Shown piece after piece: positions 26,835-35,412 of a stretch of DNA of 64,000 nt. Numbering within the stretch: position 1 is the first letter of the stretch; each line of letters opens with the position of its first letter. Below the pieces are notes generated by a model. The model had not been told where the DNA came from and made no database searches. It saw only the letters and a program-made list of their open reading frames with translations. This DNA comes from CAYLKS01 sp964384205 [NCBI: uncultured bacterium] (GTDB lineage Bacteria > JAGOEH01). The translations under genes and the position numbers were made by a program. The DNA is taken from positions 15,959 through 79,958 of the forward strand of contig CAYLKS010000007.1 in the NCBI GenBank assembly GCA_964384205.1, written 5' to 3'.

Positions 26835-28805
26835 TTTATAACTAATTATGGGAATGAGGATTAAAAAAAGGAGGATAATTATGTAGTCGATATTAAATTC
26901 TAATATATAAATTAGTCCGAAAGATATTATAAGGGATGAAAAAATTGTTCCTTTATAATCTTCACTAAAAATAGTTATTTTGTTAGTTTGTATTTTATTG
27001 TCAATAAAATTATATATTTGACCATGGATTATTCCCCATAAAAATAGAAAAAAATATATTAAAGATGGTTCAATTTTTAAAAATACAATAAATGATAATA
27101 AGCAGAAGAATATATTGATAAATATTATTTTAGGATATTTAATTTTTTGTAATATTAATGCTAAAAAGAGCCCAATGAAAAAGGAAGTATTTATTAATGC
27201 AATGTCTTTTACGATAGCTCCATTATTTTTTTTATATATAATTAGTGATAATATAAAAATAGAAAAAGATATTGAAGAAAATATAAAATAGTATATTTCT
27301 TTTTTATTTGTTTTTATAAAATTTATTATGTTATAGAAATACAATAAAATTAGGAATGATATAATTAGCAATGAATTATTAATTAGTATTTCATAGAATA
27401 TTCCATATATTTTATTTCGTTCCTGTATAAATTTTTTTATTGAAAAATTATATTTATGAGAGGATTCTATAATATCCAGAATTTCTTTATTTCTCTGACT
27501 ATGAAATATGATATTATAAAGCAAATAGGTTTTTAAATTTTGATTGATAGTGTTATGTTGAAAGTTTGAAGCAAATATATCAGATGAAAATTTAAAATTT
27601 TTATTATTTGTAAATTCAATAATAAAAAAGTCAAAATTAATAAAATGTATGTGTTTATAGTATTTTTTTATATACTGGATTAAATTTTGCAGGAAGGCTT
27701 TTTTGATATCGGACAAATAGTTTTCTTCTAAAGGTATTTTTATAAAATTGATTGTTTGTTTTGATCTGGCTAATTTAATAATTATTTTTTTTAGAAGGAG
27801 GAAGTTTTCAATATTATTGATATCATTTATATTTATTAGTGTTATATCCATTTTTTCTTTATTTATTATTTTATCTATTTTTGGGAGAGGAGTAGTGTAA
27901 ATTTTAATATTTTTATTTTTGTTTATATTAAGTTCCTTAAGAAGAAAGTGCAATTTTTGAGGATCAATTTCATTTATTATAATTTTATTTATATCAAAAT
28001 TTGATAAATGTTTAAGTAGATAAGGATTTTGTATTCCTGATATATAGATATTTTGTATATTGGGTTTTGATGATAGACAAAAGTCTATCCATATAAAATC
28101 ATTAGGATTGTATTCATTGATAGTGATAAAGTTTTTATTATTATAATATGATATAGATTTTGCATTGTGAGTAATTTTTATGATATTACTGTATGGTGTT
28201 TGAATTATTGCATTTTTTACAGGATATATTATATAAGATATGCTTAATAGGATTATTATATTTATTATAGTAATTTTATAATTTTTGTTAATTAAAAAGA
28301 TAAATAAGATTAATGATATAATTATAAAAATATTAAAAATAAAAAGTGAAGGGAAAATATATATTAACATATAAAATATAATTCCTGATAATATACTTCC
28401 TGTTGATTCTATTATATAGAGTTTATAAGAAGTATTCGCGGAAAAATTATTTTTTATCATATATCCCCAGTATAAATTATTAGGAAATATTGTAAAAAAT
28501 GTAATTAATATTATTAATGAGTAGGGAATGATTTGGAAAATTAACATATTGTTTAATTTTATAATAAAGAAGTCCAGATTAATAGCAATTAGCAAAAATA
28601 ATATATAAAGATTTATATGCAGGAATTGTTTATATTTGGGTTTTATTTTTATTCCAGTATATAATCCTGAAAAAAGAAATAGATAGTAAAAAGGAATTAT
28701 TATGTTGCTTGTATTTGCTAAAAGAAGTAATTTTCTAAAAAGTAGTGTATTTGTAAGATTTAGAAAGAATCCTATAAAGAAGAAGATAAGACTTTTAGTT
28801 TTCAA
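26823..28805 (-). CDS. Polytopic membrane protein with degenerate spermidine synthase-like middle domain
   Basis: The 660-residue protein has about six N-terminal membrane segments (to about 200), a soluble middle (about 215-440) and six or seven C-terminal segments, the plan of fused MFS/spermidine synthase proteins. The middle includes IYISGIQNPYLLKHL followed by IIINEIDP, resembling the methyltransferase-fold motif I and acidic motif II, but the Gly-rich motif and the catalytic Asp region are not recognisable (TTPLPKID where GD is expected). It begins with TTG and overlaps the HD-GYP gene by 11 bases. It is likely not an active aminopropyltransferase; a membrane sensor or transporter role is possible. 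Very rich in Ile, Asn and Lys. Confidence 0.55.
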   Translation of the reverse strand: MKTKSLIFFFIGFFLNLTNTLLFRKLLLLANTSNIIIPFYYLFLFSGLYTGIKIKPKYKQFLHINLYILFLLIAINLDFFIIKLNNMLIFQIIPYSLIILITFFTIFPNNLYWGYMIKNNFSANTSYKLYIIESTGSILSGIIFYMLIYIFPSLFIFNIFIIISLILFIFLINKNYKITIINIIILLSISYIIYPVKNAIIQTPYSNIIKITHNAKSISYYNNKNFITINEYNPNDFIWIDFCLSSKPNIQNIYISGIQNPYLLKHLSNFDINKIIINEIDPQKLHFLLKELNINKNKNIKIYTTPLPKIDKIINKEKMDITLININDINNIENFLLLKKIIIKLARSKQTINFIKIPLEENYLSDIKKAFLQNLIQYIKKYYKHIHFINFDFFIIEFTNNKNFKFSSDIFASNFQHNTINQNLKTYLLYNIIFHSQRNKEILDIIESSHKYNFSIKKFIQERNKIYGIFYEILINNSLLIISFLILLYFYNIINFIKTNKKEIYYFIFSSISFSIFILSLIIYKKNNGAIVKDIALINTSFFIGLFLALILQKIKYPKIIFINIFFCLLSFIVFLKIEPSLIYFFLFLWGIIHGQIYNFIDNKIQTNKITIFSEDYKGTIFSSLIISFGLIYILEFNIDYIIILLFLILIPIISYKLLK

Positions 28806-30825
28806 TTGATTTTAAAATAGGATTTAATGAACCTTCATTATATAACTCAATGAAAATATCAGCAATTATAGGATCAAAGTGGGAACCTTTGCATTTTTTT
28901 ATTTCATTAATAGCTTCTTTAATTGGTAAAGCTTTTTTATATGGTCTGTGTGAAATCATAGCATCGAAGGCATCTGCTATAGCAATAATTCTTCCTTCGA
29001 TTGGGATATCTTCACCTTTTATTCCGAAAGGATATCCAGTACCATCATATTTTTCATGATGATAGAGTATATAAGGTCCAATATGTTTAAGGTCTTCGAT
29101 ATTTGTAACAATTTTATATCCTATTTCACAGTGTTTTTTTATTTCTTCAAATTCTTTAGGAGTCAGCTTCCCTGGTTTTCGCAATATTGCATCATCAATC
29201 CCAATTTTACCTATATCATGGAGTATTCCACCTATATAAGCATCTTTAATTTTTTGCTCATCCCAGTTTAGTTTTGTTGCAATGAGTTTAACGAATGCCC
29301 CTACTCTATCAGTATGTCCTTTTGTATATTTATCTCGTGCTTCAATAGTTGCAGCTAATGTGTTTATAGTGTTTAGAAACAGTTTGTTAAGATGCTCTAC
29401 GAGTTGAGCATTTAAAATTGCTGTTATGCTTGATTCTGCTAATGTATTTAACATAAATAAATCTGTTTCATTGAAGATGCTATTGGGTTTATTAAAAACA
29501 AAAATATAGCCTTTTATATCTTTATTCCCTGTTAAAGGTACCCCTAAATAATTTTTTATAGGCCTTCCTTTTATATTATAAAAAATATCATCAGGATAAA
29601 TAATATTTTTTTTTATTGTAGAGGGTTTTTTTATTATTTTTTTTATTTCTTTAATATATTCGTTTTTATTTTTATCAAAATTGATTACATCAAGAAATAT
29701 ATCTTTATTTATTTTGAATTCTTTTCTTCTTTTTAGTTTAAAAAATATTAGAGAATATTCAACATCAAGTAAATGCTCTATATCATTGACAATTTCTTCT
29801 AATATTTTTTTTAATTTAAGTCTCGAAAATATCTTACGAGTTATTTGCCTTATTTGATCAATTGCAACTGAATGTATTTGTAAATCATGATATAATCTAT
29901 TGAGATCATTGATTAATTTACTATATTCTATATTTTTTTTGTTCATTTCTTCAAGTTTATCATAATTTAGGAATATAGGAATAATAGTATCAGCATAGAT
30001 TTTTAAAAAATTTGATATTGAATGGATTTTTTCAGCTTCATAGGTAGTTAAATTAGTAATAAAGTATCCTAAAACATCATTTTTATTTATTAAAGGGATA
30101 ATATAAGAATATTTTTCATTTTGTTCTTTTTCTATAAATGGGGAGTTTTGTTTATTACTTAATAATTGAATTTCTTTGAGGCTATTGTTTAATACAGATA
30201 TTATTTTATTTTTACTTATGTATTTCCCTATTTTTATATTTTTTGTTTTTATCAGGCCAAAGTATTTTTGATTATTAAAAAGATATATGCCAATATTTTT
30301 GAGCCCATGAGAAATAGCTAATGTTTCTAATATTGAATATATAGCATCACTTAGGTCATTTATATATGAGGTAGTATGAACAATTTGCAAAATATTCTTC
30401 AAAATATAATCATAGTTAAAGTTTAGAAAAGGAATTGTTATATTATTTCTTCTATTGATCGGTTGATTAAAATTTATAGTAGATTCAATTGATAAATTTC
30501 TTAAGAATATATGGGGTTCTATATCTATTTCATATATTTTTGTTATATTTATATTATTTGCTATATCTTTAAAATCATTGAATGATTCATCTTTTGAATA
30601 AAAATATATGAAATTAGGTTCATACTTAATATTGTTTAAAAATGATTTTAAGTTTATAAGTTCGTTTTCTATATTTTTGTCTATAATTATATAATTAAAC
30701 ACGTTATCTAATGGAATGTTATCGATGTTTTTGAAGAATTTTATATTAATGTTTGTTAAATTTTCAGAAGCAATTTTTAGAAAGATGTGGATATTTTTTA
30801 TAATAGCAATATTAGTTTCAATCAT
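28795..30825 (-). CDS. HD-GYP phosphodiesterase with GAF domains (c-di-GMP turnover)
   Basis: Probably degrades cyclic di-GMP. The 676 residues show an N-terminal alpha/beta domain (1-about 120) resembling a receiver but without clear phospho-acceptor residues, two GAF-type domains (about 145-275 and 325-480), and a full HD-GYP domain (about 490-670): GHTDRVG, HDIGK with His536 and Asp537, HHEKYDGTGYPFG containing the GYP signature, and ADAFDAM. No membrane segment. It overlaps the following membrane-protein gene by 11 bases and starts two bases after the tatC stop, so it seems to be co-transcribed with the Rnf operon. Confidence 0.9.
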   Translation of the reverse strand: MIETNIAIIKNIHIFLKIASENLTNINIKFFKNIDNIPLDNVFNYIIIDKNIENELINLKSFLNNIKYEPNFIYFYSKDESFNDFKDIANNINITKIYEIDIEPHIFLRNLSIESTINFNQPINRRNNITIPFLNFNYDYILKNILQIVHTTSYINDLSDAIYSILETLAISHGLKNIGIYLFNNQKYFGLIKTKNIKIGKYISKNKIISVLNNSLKEIQLLSNKQNSPFIEKEQNEKYSYIIPLINKNDVLGYFITNLTTYEAEKIHSISNFLKIYADTIIPIFLNYDKLEEMNKKNIEYSKLINDLNRLYHDLQIHSVAIDQIRQITRKIFSRLKLKKILEEIVNDIEHLLDVEYSLIFFKLKRRKEFKINKDIFLDVINFDKNKNEYIKEIKKIIKKPSTIKKNIIYPDDIFYNIKGRPIKNYLGVPLTGNKDIKGYIFVFNKPNSIFNETDLFMLNTLAESSITAILNAQLVEHLNKLFLNTINTLAATIEARDKYTKGHTDRVGAFVKLIATKLNWDEQKIKDAYIGGILHDIGKIGIDDAILRKPGKLTPKEFEEIKKHCEIGYKIVTNIEDLKHIGPYILYHHEKYDGTGYPFGIKGEDIPIEGRIIAIADAFDAMISHRPYKKALPIKEAINEIKKCKGSHFDPIIADIFIELYNEGSLNPILKSIEN

Positions 30826-30826
30826 T

Positions 30827-31558
30827 TTATTTATTGATTAATTTTGCTAAAAGAATTGAAATTTCATATAACAAAATAAGAGGTAATGCAAGGAAAACTT
30901 GACTTACAATGTCGGGAGGTGTTATTAAAGCAGATATTATAAAAATAATTATAATTGCATAAGGGCGAATTTTTTTTAAGAAATTGCTATTGATTAGATT
31001 GAATTTTGCCAGAGTTCCTACAATAACAGGGAGTTCAAAAACTAATCCAAATACTATTATTAATTGCATTACAAAGGAGATATAATTATTAATATCTAAT
31101 TGAGGTTCAATTCCTTCAACAGTCATTTTTAGGAGAAAATTTAATCCCATTGGAAGAATCAAAAAATAGGCAAATAGAAAGCCAGCTATAAAGCATATAA
31201 TTGCTGAAAAAAAAAAGATATAAGCTATTTTTTTTTCAGTGGTATAAAGTCCTGGAGATATAAATTTCCATATTTGAATTATTATTATAGGTAAAGAGAA
31301 GACAAAGCCCGCTACGAATGCTACGCTCATCCTGACAATAAACATTCCTGCGGGCTTTAAAAATATAATTTTAGGAGCTGGATTAATTTTTGATAATGGA
31401 TATTTGAGAAAATCTATTATATAATCTGCCTGAGTAAATGAAATAATTGACAAAATAATCACAGATAATAATATTTTTATAATGCGCCATCTGAGTTCTT
31501 CTAAATGATCTAAAAAAGACATTTCTTTTTGATTTTCATCATTCAACTTTTTGTCCAT
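30827..31558 (-). CDS. tatC: Sec-independent protein translocase TatC
   Basis: Core membrane receptor of the twin-arginine pathway, which exports folded proteins. The 243 residues contain the N-terminal MSFLDHLEELRWRI signature, six membrane segments, and the conserved FxKPAGMF-like and FVFSLPIIIIQIWKFISPGL segments with the Glu of VFELPV in helix 4. The gene overlaps rnfB by 20 bases and is followed two bases later by the HD-GYP gene. No tatA gene is in the window. Confidence 0.95.
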   Translation of the reverse strand: MDKKLNDENQKEMSFLDHLEELRWRIIKILLSVIILSIISFTQADYIIDFLKYPLSKINPAPKIIFLKPAGMFIVRMSVAFVAGFVFSLPIIIIQIWKFISPGLYTTEKKIAYIFFFSAIICFIAGFLFAYFLILPMGLNFLLKMTVEGIEPQLDINNYISFVMQLIIVFGLVFELPVIVGTLAKFNLINSNFLKKIRPYAIIIIFIISALITPPDIVSQVFLALPLILLYEISILLAKLINK

Positions 31559-32549
31559 AACCTAATGCGCCCATGATTTTTATAGCACCTTCAGGACATG
31601 CTGGAACACATAAACCACATCCAATACATTTATTAGGATCAATTGTATGTTTTTCACCTTCATTGCCTGAAATTGCTTTAACAGGGCATACAGATATACA
31701 TTTTGTGCAGCCTGTGCATTTAGTATCAATAAAAAATTTACTTCTATTACGTATCTTATCGATATAAGATTTTGTTGGACATATATGTACACATACGCCA
31801 CAATTTGTGCATTTTTCAAAATCTATTACAGGGAGGTTCCCTTTCATTGAAATTGCACCAACAGGGCATTTTTTTACACATAGTGTACAACTTATACAGC
31901 CTACTTTACAATAATCTTTTACTGTTTTTCCTTTATCTTGAGAAGAACATGCGAGGTATACTTTATTATCTTTTGGCATTAAATCTAAAACATTTTTAGG
32001 GCATGCTTCTACGCAGACACCACATCCTGTACATTTTTCATCATCTACAACAGGTAATCCTTCTTCTCCTATATGGATTGCATCAAAAGGACACACTTTT
32101 TCACATGTTCCTAATCCTAAACAACCGTATTCGCATACTTTGTTTCCACCAGCTACTAATACAGCCGCTTTACAATCATTAATACCATTGTATATAGCTT
32201 TATCTTTTGCTAACGCATGAGTTCCTTTACATTTTAAATAAGCAACTTTTGCAACAGTTTCTCCAGCCTTTTTCCCTAAAATCTGCGCAATTTTATCAGC
32301 TACCTCTTTGCCACCTGGAATACATAATGTTATATTTTCATCATATTCAACAACAGCTTCAGCATATGCGTTACAACCGGCATATCCACAAGCACCGCAG
32401 TTTGCATTTGGAAGGACTTCTGCCACTTCTTCTATTTTAGGATTTTTTTCTACACTAAATACTTTTGCAGCATAGGCAAGTCCGCCACCAAAAATGAAAC
32501 CTAAAGCTCCAGCAGTTATTACTGATACTATTATAAACATTATATCCAT
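31539..32549 (-). CDS. rnfB: Rnf complex subunit B, long ferredoxin-type
   Basis: Takes electrons from ferredoxin into the Rnf ion-pumping complex. One N-terminal helix (about 5-27) is followed by the CGACGYAGC Fe-S motif and then six ferredoxin-like Cys motifs (CLGLGTCEKVCP, CTGCGVCVEACP, CISCTLCVKKCP, CTNCGVCVHICP, CTGCTKCISVCP, CIGCGLCVPACP). By motif count that gives seven [4Fe-4S] clusters in 336 residues, like the long RnfB of acetogens and clostridia and unlike the shorter proteobacterial form. A clear AAGGAG site precedes the ATG. It is the last rnf gene and overlaps tatC. Confidence 0.95.
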   Translation of the reverse strand: MDIMFIIVSVITAGALGFIFGGGLAYAAKVFSVEKNPKIEEVAEVLPNANCGACGYAGCNAYAEAVVEYDENITLCIPGGKEVADKIAQILGKKAGETVAKVAYLKCKGTHALAKDKAIYNGINDCKAAVLVAGGNKVCEYGCLGLGTCEKVCPFDAIHIGEEGLPVVDDEKCTGCGVCVEACPKNVLDLMPKDNKVYLACSSQDKGKTVKDYCKVGCISCTLCVKKCPVGAISMKGNLPVIDFEKCTNCGVCVHICPTKSYIDKIRNRSKFFIDTKCTGCTKCISVCPVKAISGNEGEKHTIDPNKCIGCGLCVPACPEGAIKIMGALGYGQKVE

Positions 32550-32562
32550 AGTAATCTCCTTA

Positions 32563-33186
32563 TTAGAATTTTAATCCAGCAAAACCAAGAAATGCAATTG
32601 ACATTAATCCTGCTAGAATAAAAGCTATTGCCGGACCTTCGAATGGTTTTGGAAGATCCATCAAATCTAATTTTTCTCTTAAACCTGCCATGAGAATTAG
32701 TACCAGTGTAAAACCTATACCAACTGCAAAACCATGTATAGTACTTTCTATAAAATTATAATTTTCTTCAATATTTAATACAGAAATACCTAATACAGCA
32801 CAATTGGTAGTTATCAAAGGCAAGTATATCCCCAATGCTTTATACAAAGGAGGGCTAATTTTTTGAACAACCATCTCTACTAATTGAACTAATGAGGCGA
32901 TAACAAGGATAAATGTGATTGTTCTTAAATACGTTAGATCATACATCTTTCCTGTTATCCAGTACCAGAAATTGTTGGTTGAGGGGTATAGAAATAATAC
33001 GTAAATTAAGTATGTTACAGAAGATGCTATAGTTAATACAAATATTACAGCAAACCCCATACCAATTGCACTGCCGAGTTTTTTAGAAACTCCTATATAA
33101 GGACATATTCCTAAAAATCTTGATAAAATTATATTATTTATAAAAATAGCACTAATAACAATTACTAATAATTTTTCAGCTCCCAT
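32563..33186 (-). CDS. rnfA: Rnf complex subunit A
   Basis: Integral membrane subunit of the ferredoxin:NAD+ oxidoreductase. The 207 residues have six hydrophobic segments and the family motifs NNIILSRFLGICPYIGVSK near the start and LPLITTNCAVLG in the middle, both with the conserved membrane Cys that holds an Fe-S centre shared with RnfE. The C-terminal half includes AVGIGFTLVLILMAGLREKL. It follows rnfE directly and ends 13 bases before rnfB. Confidence 0.96.
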   Translation of the reverse strand: MGAEKLLVIVISAIFINNIILSRFLGICPYIGVSKKLGSAIGMGFAVIFVLTIASSVTYLIYVLFLYPSTNNFWYWITGKMYDLTYLRTITFILVIASLVQLVEMVVQKISPPLYKALGIYLPLITTNCAVLGISVLNIEENYNFIESTIHGFAVGIGFTLVLILMAGLREKLDLMDLPKPFEGPAIAFILAGLMSIAFLGFAGLKF

Positions 33187-33792
33187 CTATTTCTCCTTAT
33201 TTTGTTTTTTTATATCCATGAAATTAAAGAAGCCTAATAATAATCCGAGTGTTAAAAATGCTCCAGGAGGTAATATCATTAAAAGAACAGGCTTATATGA
33301 TTCTCCTAATATGTTGATTCCCAATACTGTTCCATTTCCGAGTAATTCTCTAAAAAATGCAAGGAGCATCAAAGCAAGAGTAAAACCAAGTCCCATTCCT
33401 AATGCATCTGCAATTGACGGGAATAATTTATTTTTGCTGGCAAATGCCTCTGCTCTCCCTAAAATAATGCAGTTAACAACAATAAGAGGCACAAAAATAC
33501 CCAAGCTTTTATGCAAAGATGGTAAATATGCTGCCATAACTAAATCAACAACTGTAACAGCGGATGCAATAACTACAATATATGATGGAATTCTTATTTT
33601 ATCCGGTATTAGTCCTTTTATTAAGGATATAATACTATTTGATACCAGAAGCACAAAACTTGCTGCAAGTCCCATTCCTATGGCATTTTCAACACTTGAT
33701 GTAACAGCAAGAGTAGGGCATAACCCTAACATTATTCTAAATATAGGGTTTTCTTTATATATTCCTTTTAAAAATTCTTTTTTAAGTTCCAT
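33187..33792 (-). CDS. rnfE: Rnf complex subunit E
   Basis: Membrane subunit homologous to RnfA and packed against it. The 201 residues include NPIFRIMLGLCPTLAVTSS, the second-half LVVNCIILGRAEAFAS-type motif (IVVNCIILGRAEAFASK) and GLGFTLALMLLAFFRELLG, with six membrane spans. The gene overlaps rnfG by one base and ends immediately before rnfA. Confidence 0.96.
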   Translation of the reverse strand: MELKKEFLKGIYKENPIFRIMLGLCPTLAVTSSVENAIGMGLAASFVLLVSNSIISLIKGLIPDKIRIPSYIVVIASAVTVVDLVMAAYLPSLHKSLGIFVPLIVVNCIILGRAEAFASKNKLFPSIADALGMGLGFTLALMLLAFFRELLGNGTVLGINILGESYKPVLLMILPPGAFLTLGLLLGFFNFMDIKKQNKEK

Positions 33793-34385
33793 TATTCACT
33801 CCCTATATTTTGTGTTTTATTTTTTAGTTCAACAAGAGTTTTCTTTATTGCTTTTGTAACCGCACGTGATGAGATTGTAGCACCTGTTAGAGCTTGAATA
33901 GTGTTCTCTTTATCAGGATTATCCTTGTCTAAGAATATATTATTTTCTTTTTTACCGATGAATTGGTGTATCCATATCTGTTTTTTTCCATTGTATTTCC
34001 CCATTGCTTCAATTTTAGAGCCGAGTCCTGGGGTTTCTTGTTGAAATATAACTTTTGTCCCTGTTATTGTAAAAGTTGTATCTACACCAATCAAAGCTTG
34101 TATAACAGAAGAATAGCCTTTTCCATATGCAATTGTTGCGTATCCAGCAATATTTGTTTTTTGATCATCTGAATACCCAATATAGAAAGTAAAACCGTCT
34201 GTTTCTTTCTTTTCTATTTGCACTACATCTTGGGGCATAACTTCTTTTACAGCATTATTTATTTCATCTAACCTATGTTGTTGAATTAATGGTTGCGTTT
34301 TTAAATTAAGAAAAGCAAGAATAGCAACAGAAAAACCTGTAATAATTGTTAGAACTACAGAGAATTTTATTATATTATTTTTCAT
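33792..34385 (-). CDS. rnfG: Rnf complex subunit G, covalent FMN-binding
   Basis: Carries a covalently bound FMN on the outer face of the membrane. The 197 residues have one N-terminal helix (about 8-28) and a soluble FMN_bind domain; the attachment motif reads LTGATISSRAV, whose Thr before Ile is the expected FMN ester site. ETPGLGSKIE, another family hallmark, is present. It overlaps rnfD by 11 bases and rnfE by one. Confidence 0.95.
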   Translation of the reverse strand: MKNNIIKFSVVLTIITGFSVAILAFLNLKTQPLIQQHRLDEINNAVKEVMPQDVVQIEKKETDGFTFYIGYSDDQKTNIAGYATIAYGKGYSSVIQALIGVDTTFTITGTKVIFQQETPGLGSKIEAMGKYNGKKQIWIHQFIGKKENNIFLDKDNPDKENTIQALTGATISSRAVTKAIKKTLVELKNKTQNIGSE

Positions 34386-35412
34386 TTTTTACCTCACCGA
34401 ATTTAGTGGGTTTAACATATCTATCAATTAGAGGAACAACTAAATTCATTAATAAAATACTGTATGAAACACCTTCTGGATAACCACCAGCAAGCCTGAT
34501 TGTGATTGCTATTACTCCGGCGCCAGCAGCAAATATAATACGTCCTTTTTTTGTTATAGGAGATGTAACCATATCTGTTAGCATATAAAATGCACCTAAA
34601 AATAATCCACCTGAGAAAATATGGAATAGAAAATTTCCTGAAAATAGGCCCTGATAACCACCAAACATCCAACCTAAAAAACCTACAGTTAATATATAAG
34701 TGAAAGGTACTCTCCAATCAATATATTTTTTATAGATTAAAAATAGTCCTCCTAAGAGTATTAATAAAGCAGAGGTTTCACCAATACATCCTCCAATATT
34801 ACCAATAAATAATTTTTGCCAATTAGCATATAATCCATTAATTGCTTTAGTAGCGGCAATATTAATTTCAGTTGTATCTGCTTTAATAGCCGCTAAATTT
34901 ATTTTATAGATATTTAATGGAGTTGCTCCTGTGAATCCTTGCAATGTTAGTCCGCTTAAAGTTCCACCATGAGGAGCAAGCCATTTTGATGTCATTTCAA
35001 CAGGCCATGAAGCCATTAAAAAAGCTCTACCGACTAAGGCGGGGTTTAAAGGATTGTTTCCTAAACCACCAAATATTTGTTTTCCAATAGCAATAGCAAC
35101 AAAAGAGCCAATTATCGGAATCCAAAATGGAACATCCGGTGGTAAATTGAACGCAAGCAATATACCAGTTACTACCGCGCTGCCATCAGAAATAGTAGAT
35201 GGCTTATGGAGTAATTTTGTAATAATATGTTCTGTAATTATAGCACTTATTATAGCAAGAAAAGTGATCCAGAATGCTGGAAATCCATAAAGATATATAG
35301 AAAATGCCCATATAGGGACTAATGTTGCATTAACAGTCCACATAATTTTAGGTATACTTTCATTATCTCGCCATTGAGGAGAAGATGATATAATTAATTT
35401 GTTATCAACCAT
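34375..35412 (-). CDS. rnfD: Rnf complex subunit D
   Basis: Membrane subunit with a covalent FMN, part of the ion-pumping core. The 345 residues have about nine hydrophobic spans, the N-terminal SPQWRDNESIPKIMW segment, DGSAVVTGILLAFNLPP, GNNPLNPALVGRAFLM and the FMN-attachment-like TGATPL motif. The end of the barrel-like membrane part includes LTDMVTSPI. It overlaps rnfC by 8 bases and rnfG by 11, so the six rnf genes form one tightly coupled unit. Confidence 0.95.
   Translation of the reverse strand: MVDNKLIISSSPQWRDNESIPKIMWTVNATLVPIWAFSIYLYGFPAFWITFLAIISAIITEHIITKLLHKPSTISDGSAVVTGILLAFNLPPDVPFWIPIIGSFVAIAIGKQIFGGLGNNPLNPALVGRAFLMASWPVEMTSKWLAPHGGTLSGLTLQGFTGATPLNIYKINLAAIKADTTEINIAATKAINGLYANWQKLFIGNIGGCIGETSALLILLGGLFLIYKKYIDWRVPFTYILTVGFLGWMFGGYQGLFSGNFLFHIFSGGLFLGAFYMLTDMVTSPITKKGRIIFAAGAGVIAITIRLAGGYPEGVSYSILLMNLVVPLIDRYVKPTKFGEVKNEK

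Noticed and set aside
26820-26840. Terminator between the convergent flagellin and membrane-protein genes
   Set aside because: The genes overlap by 12 bases and no stable hairpin with a T run is visible at the junction.
33218-33859. 213-codon plus-strand open frame opposite rnfE/rnfG
   Set aside because: It lies antisense to two clear Rnf genes and has no recognisable motif; it is a shadow of their codon use.
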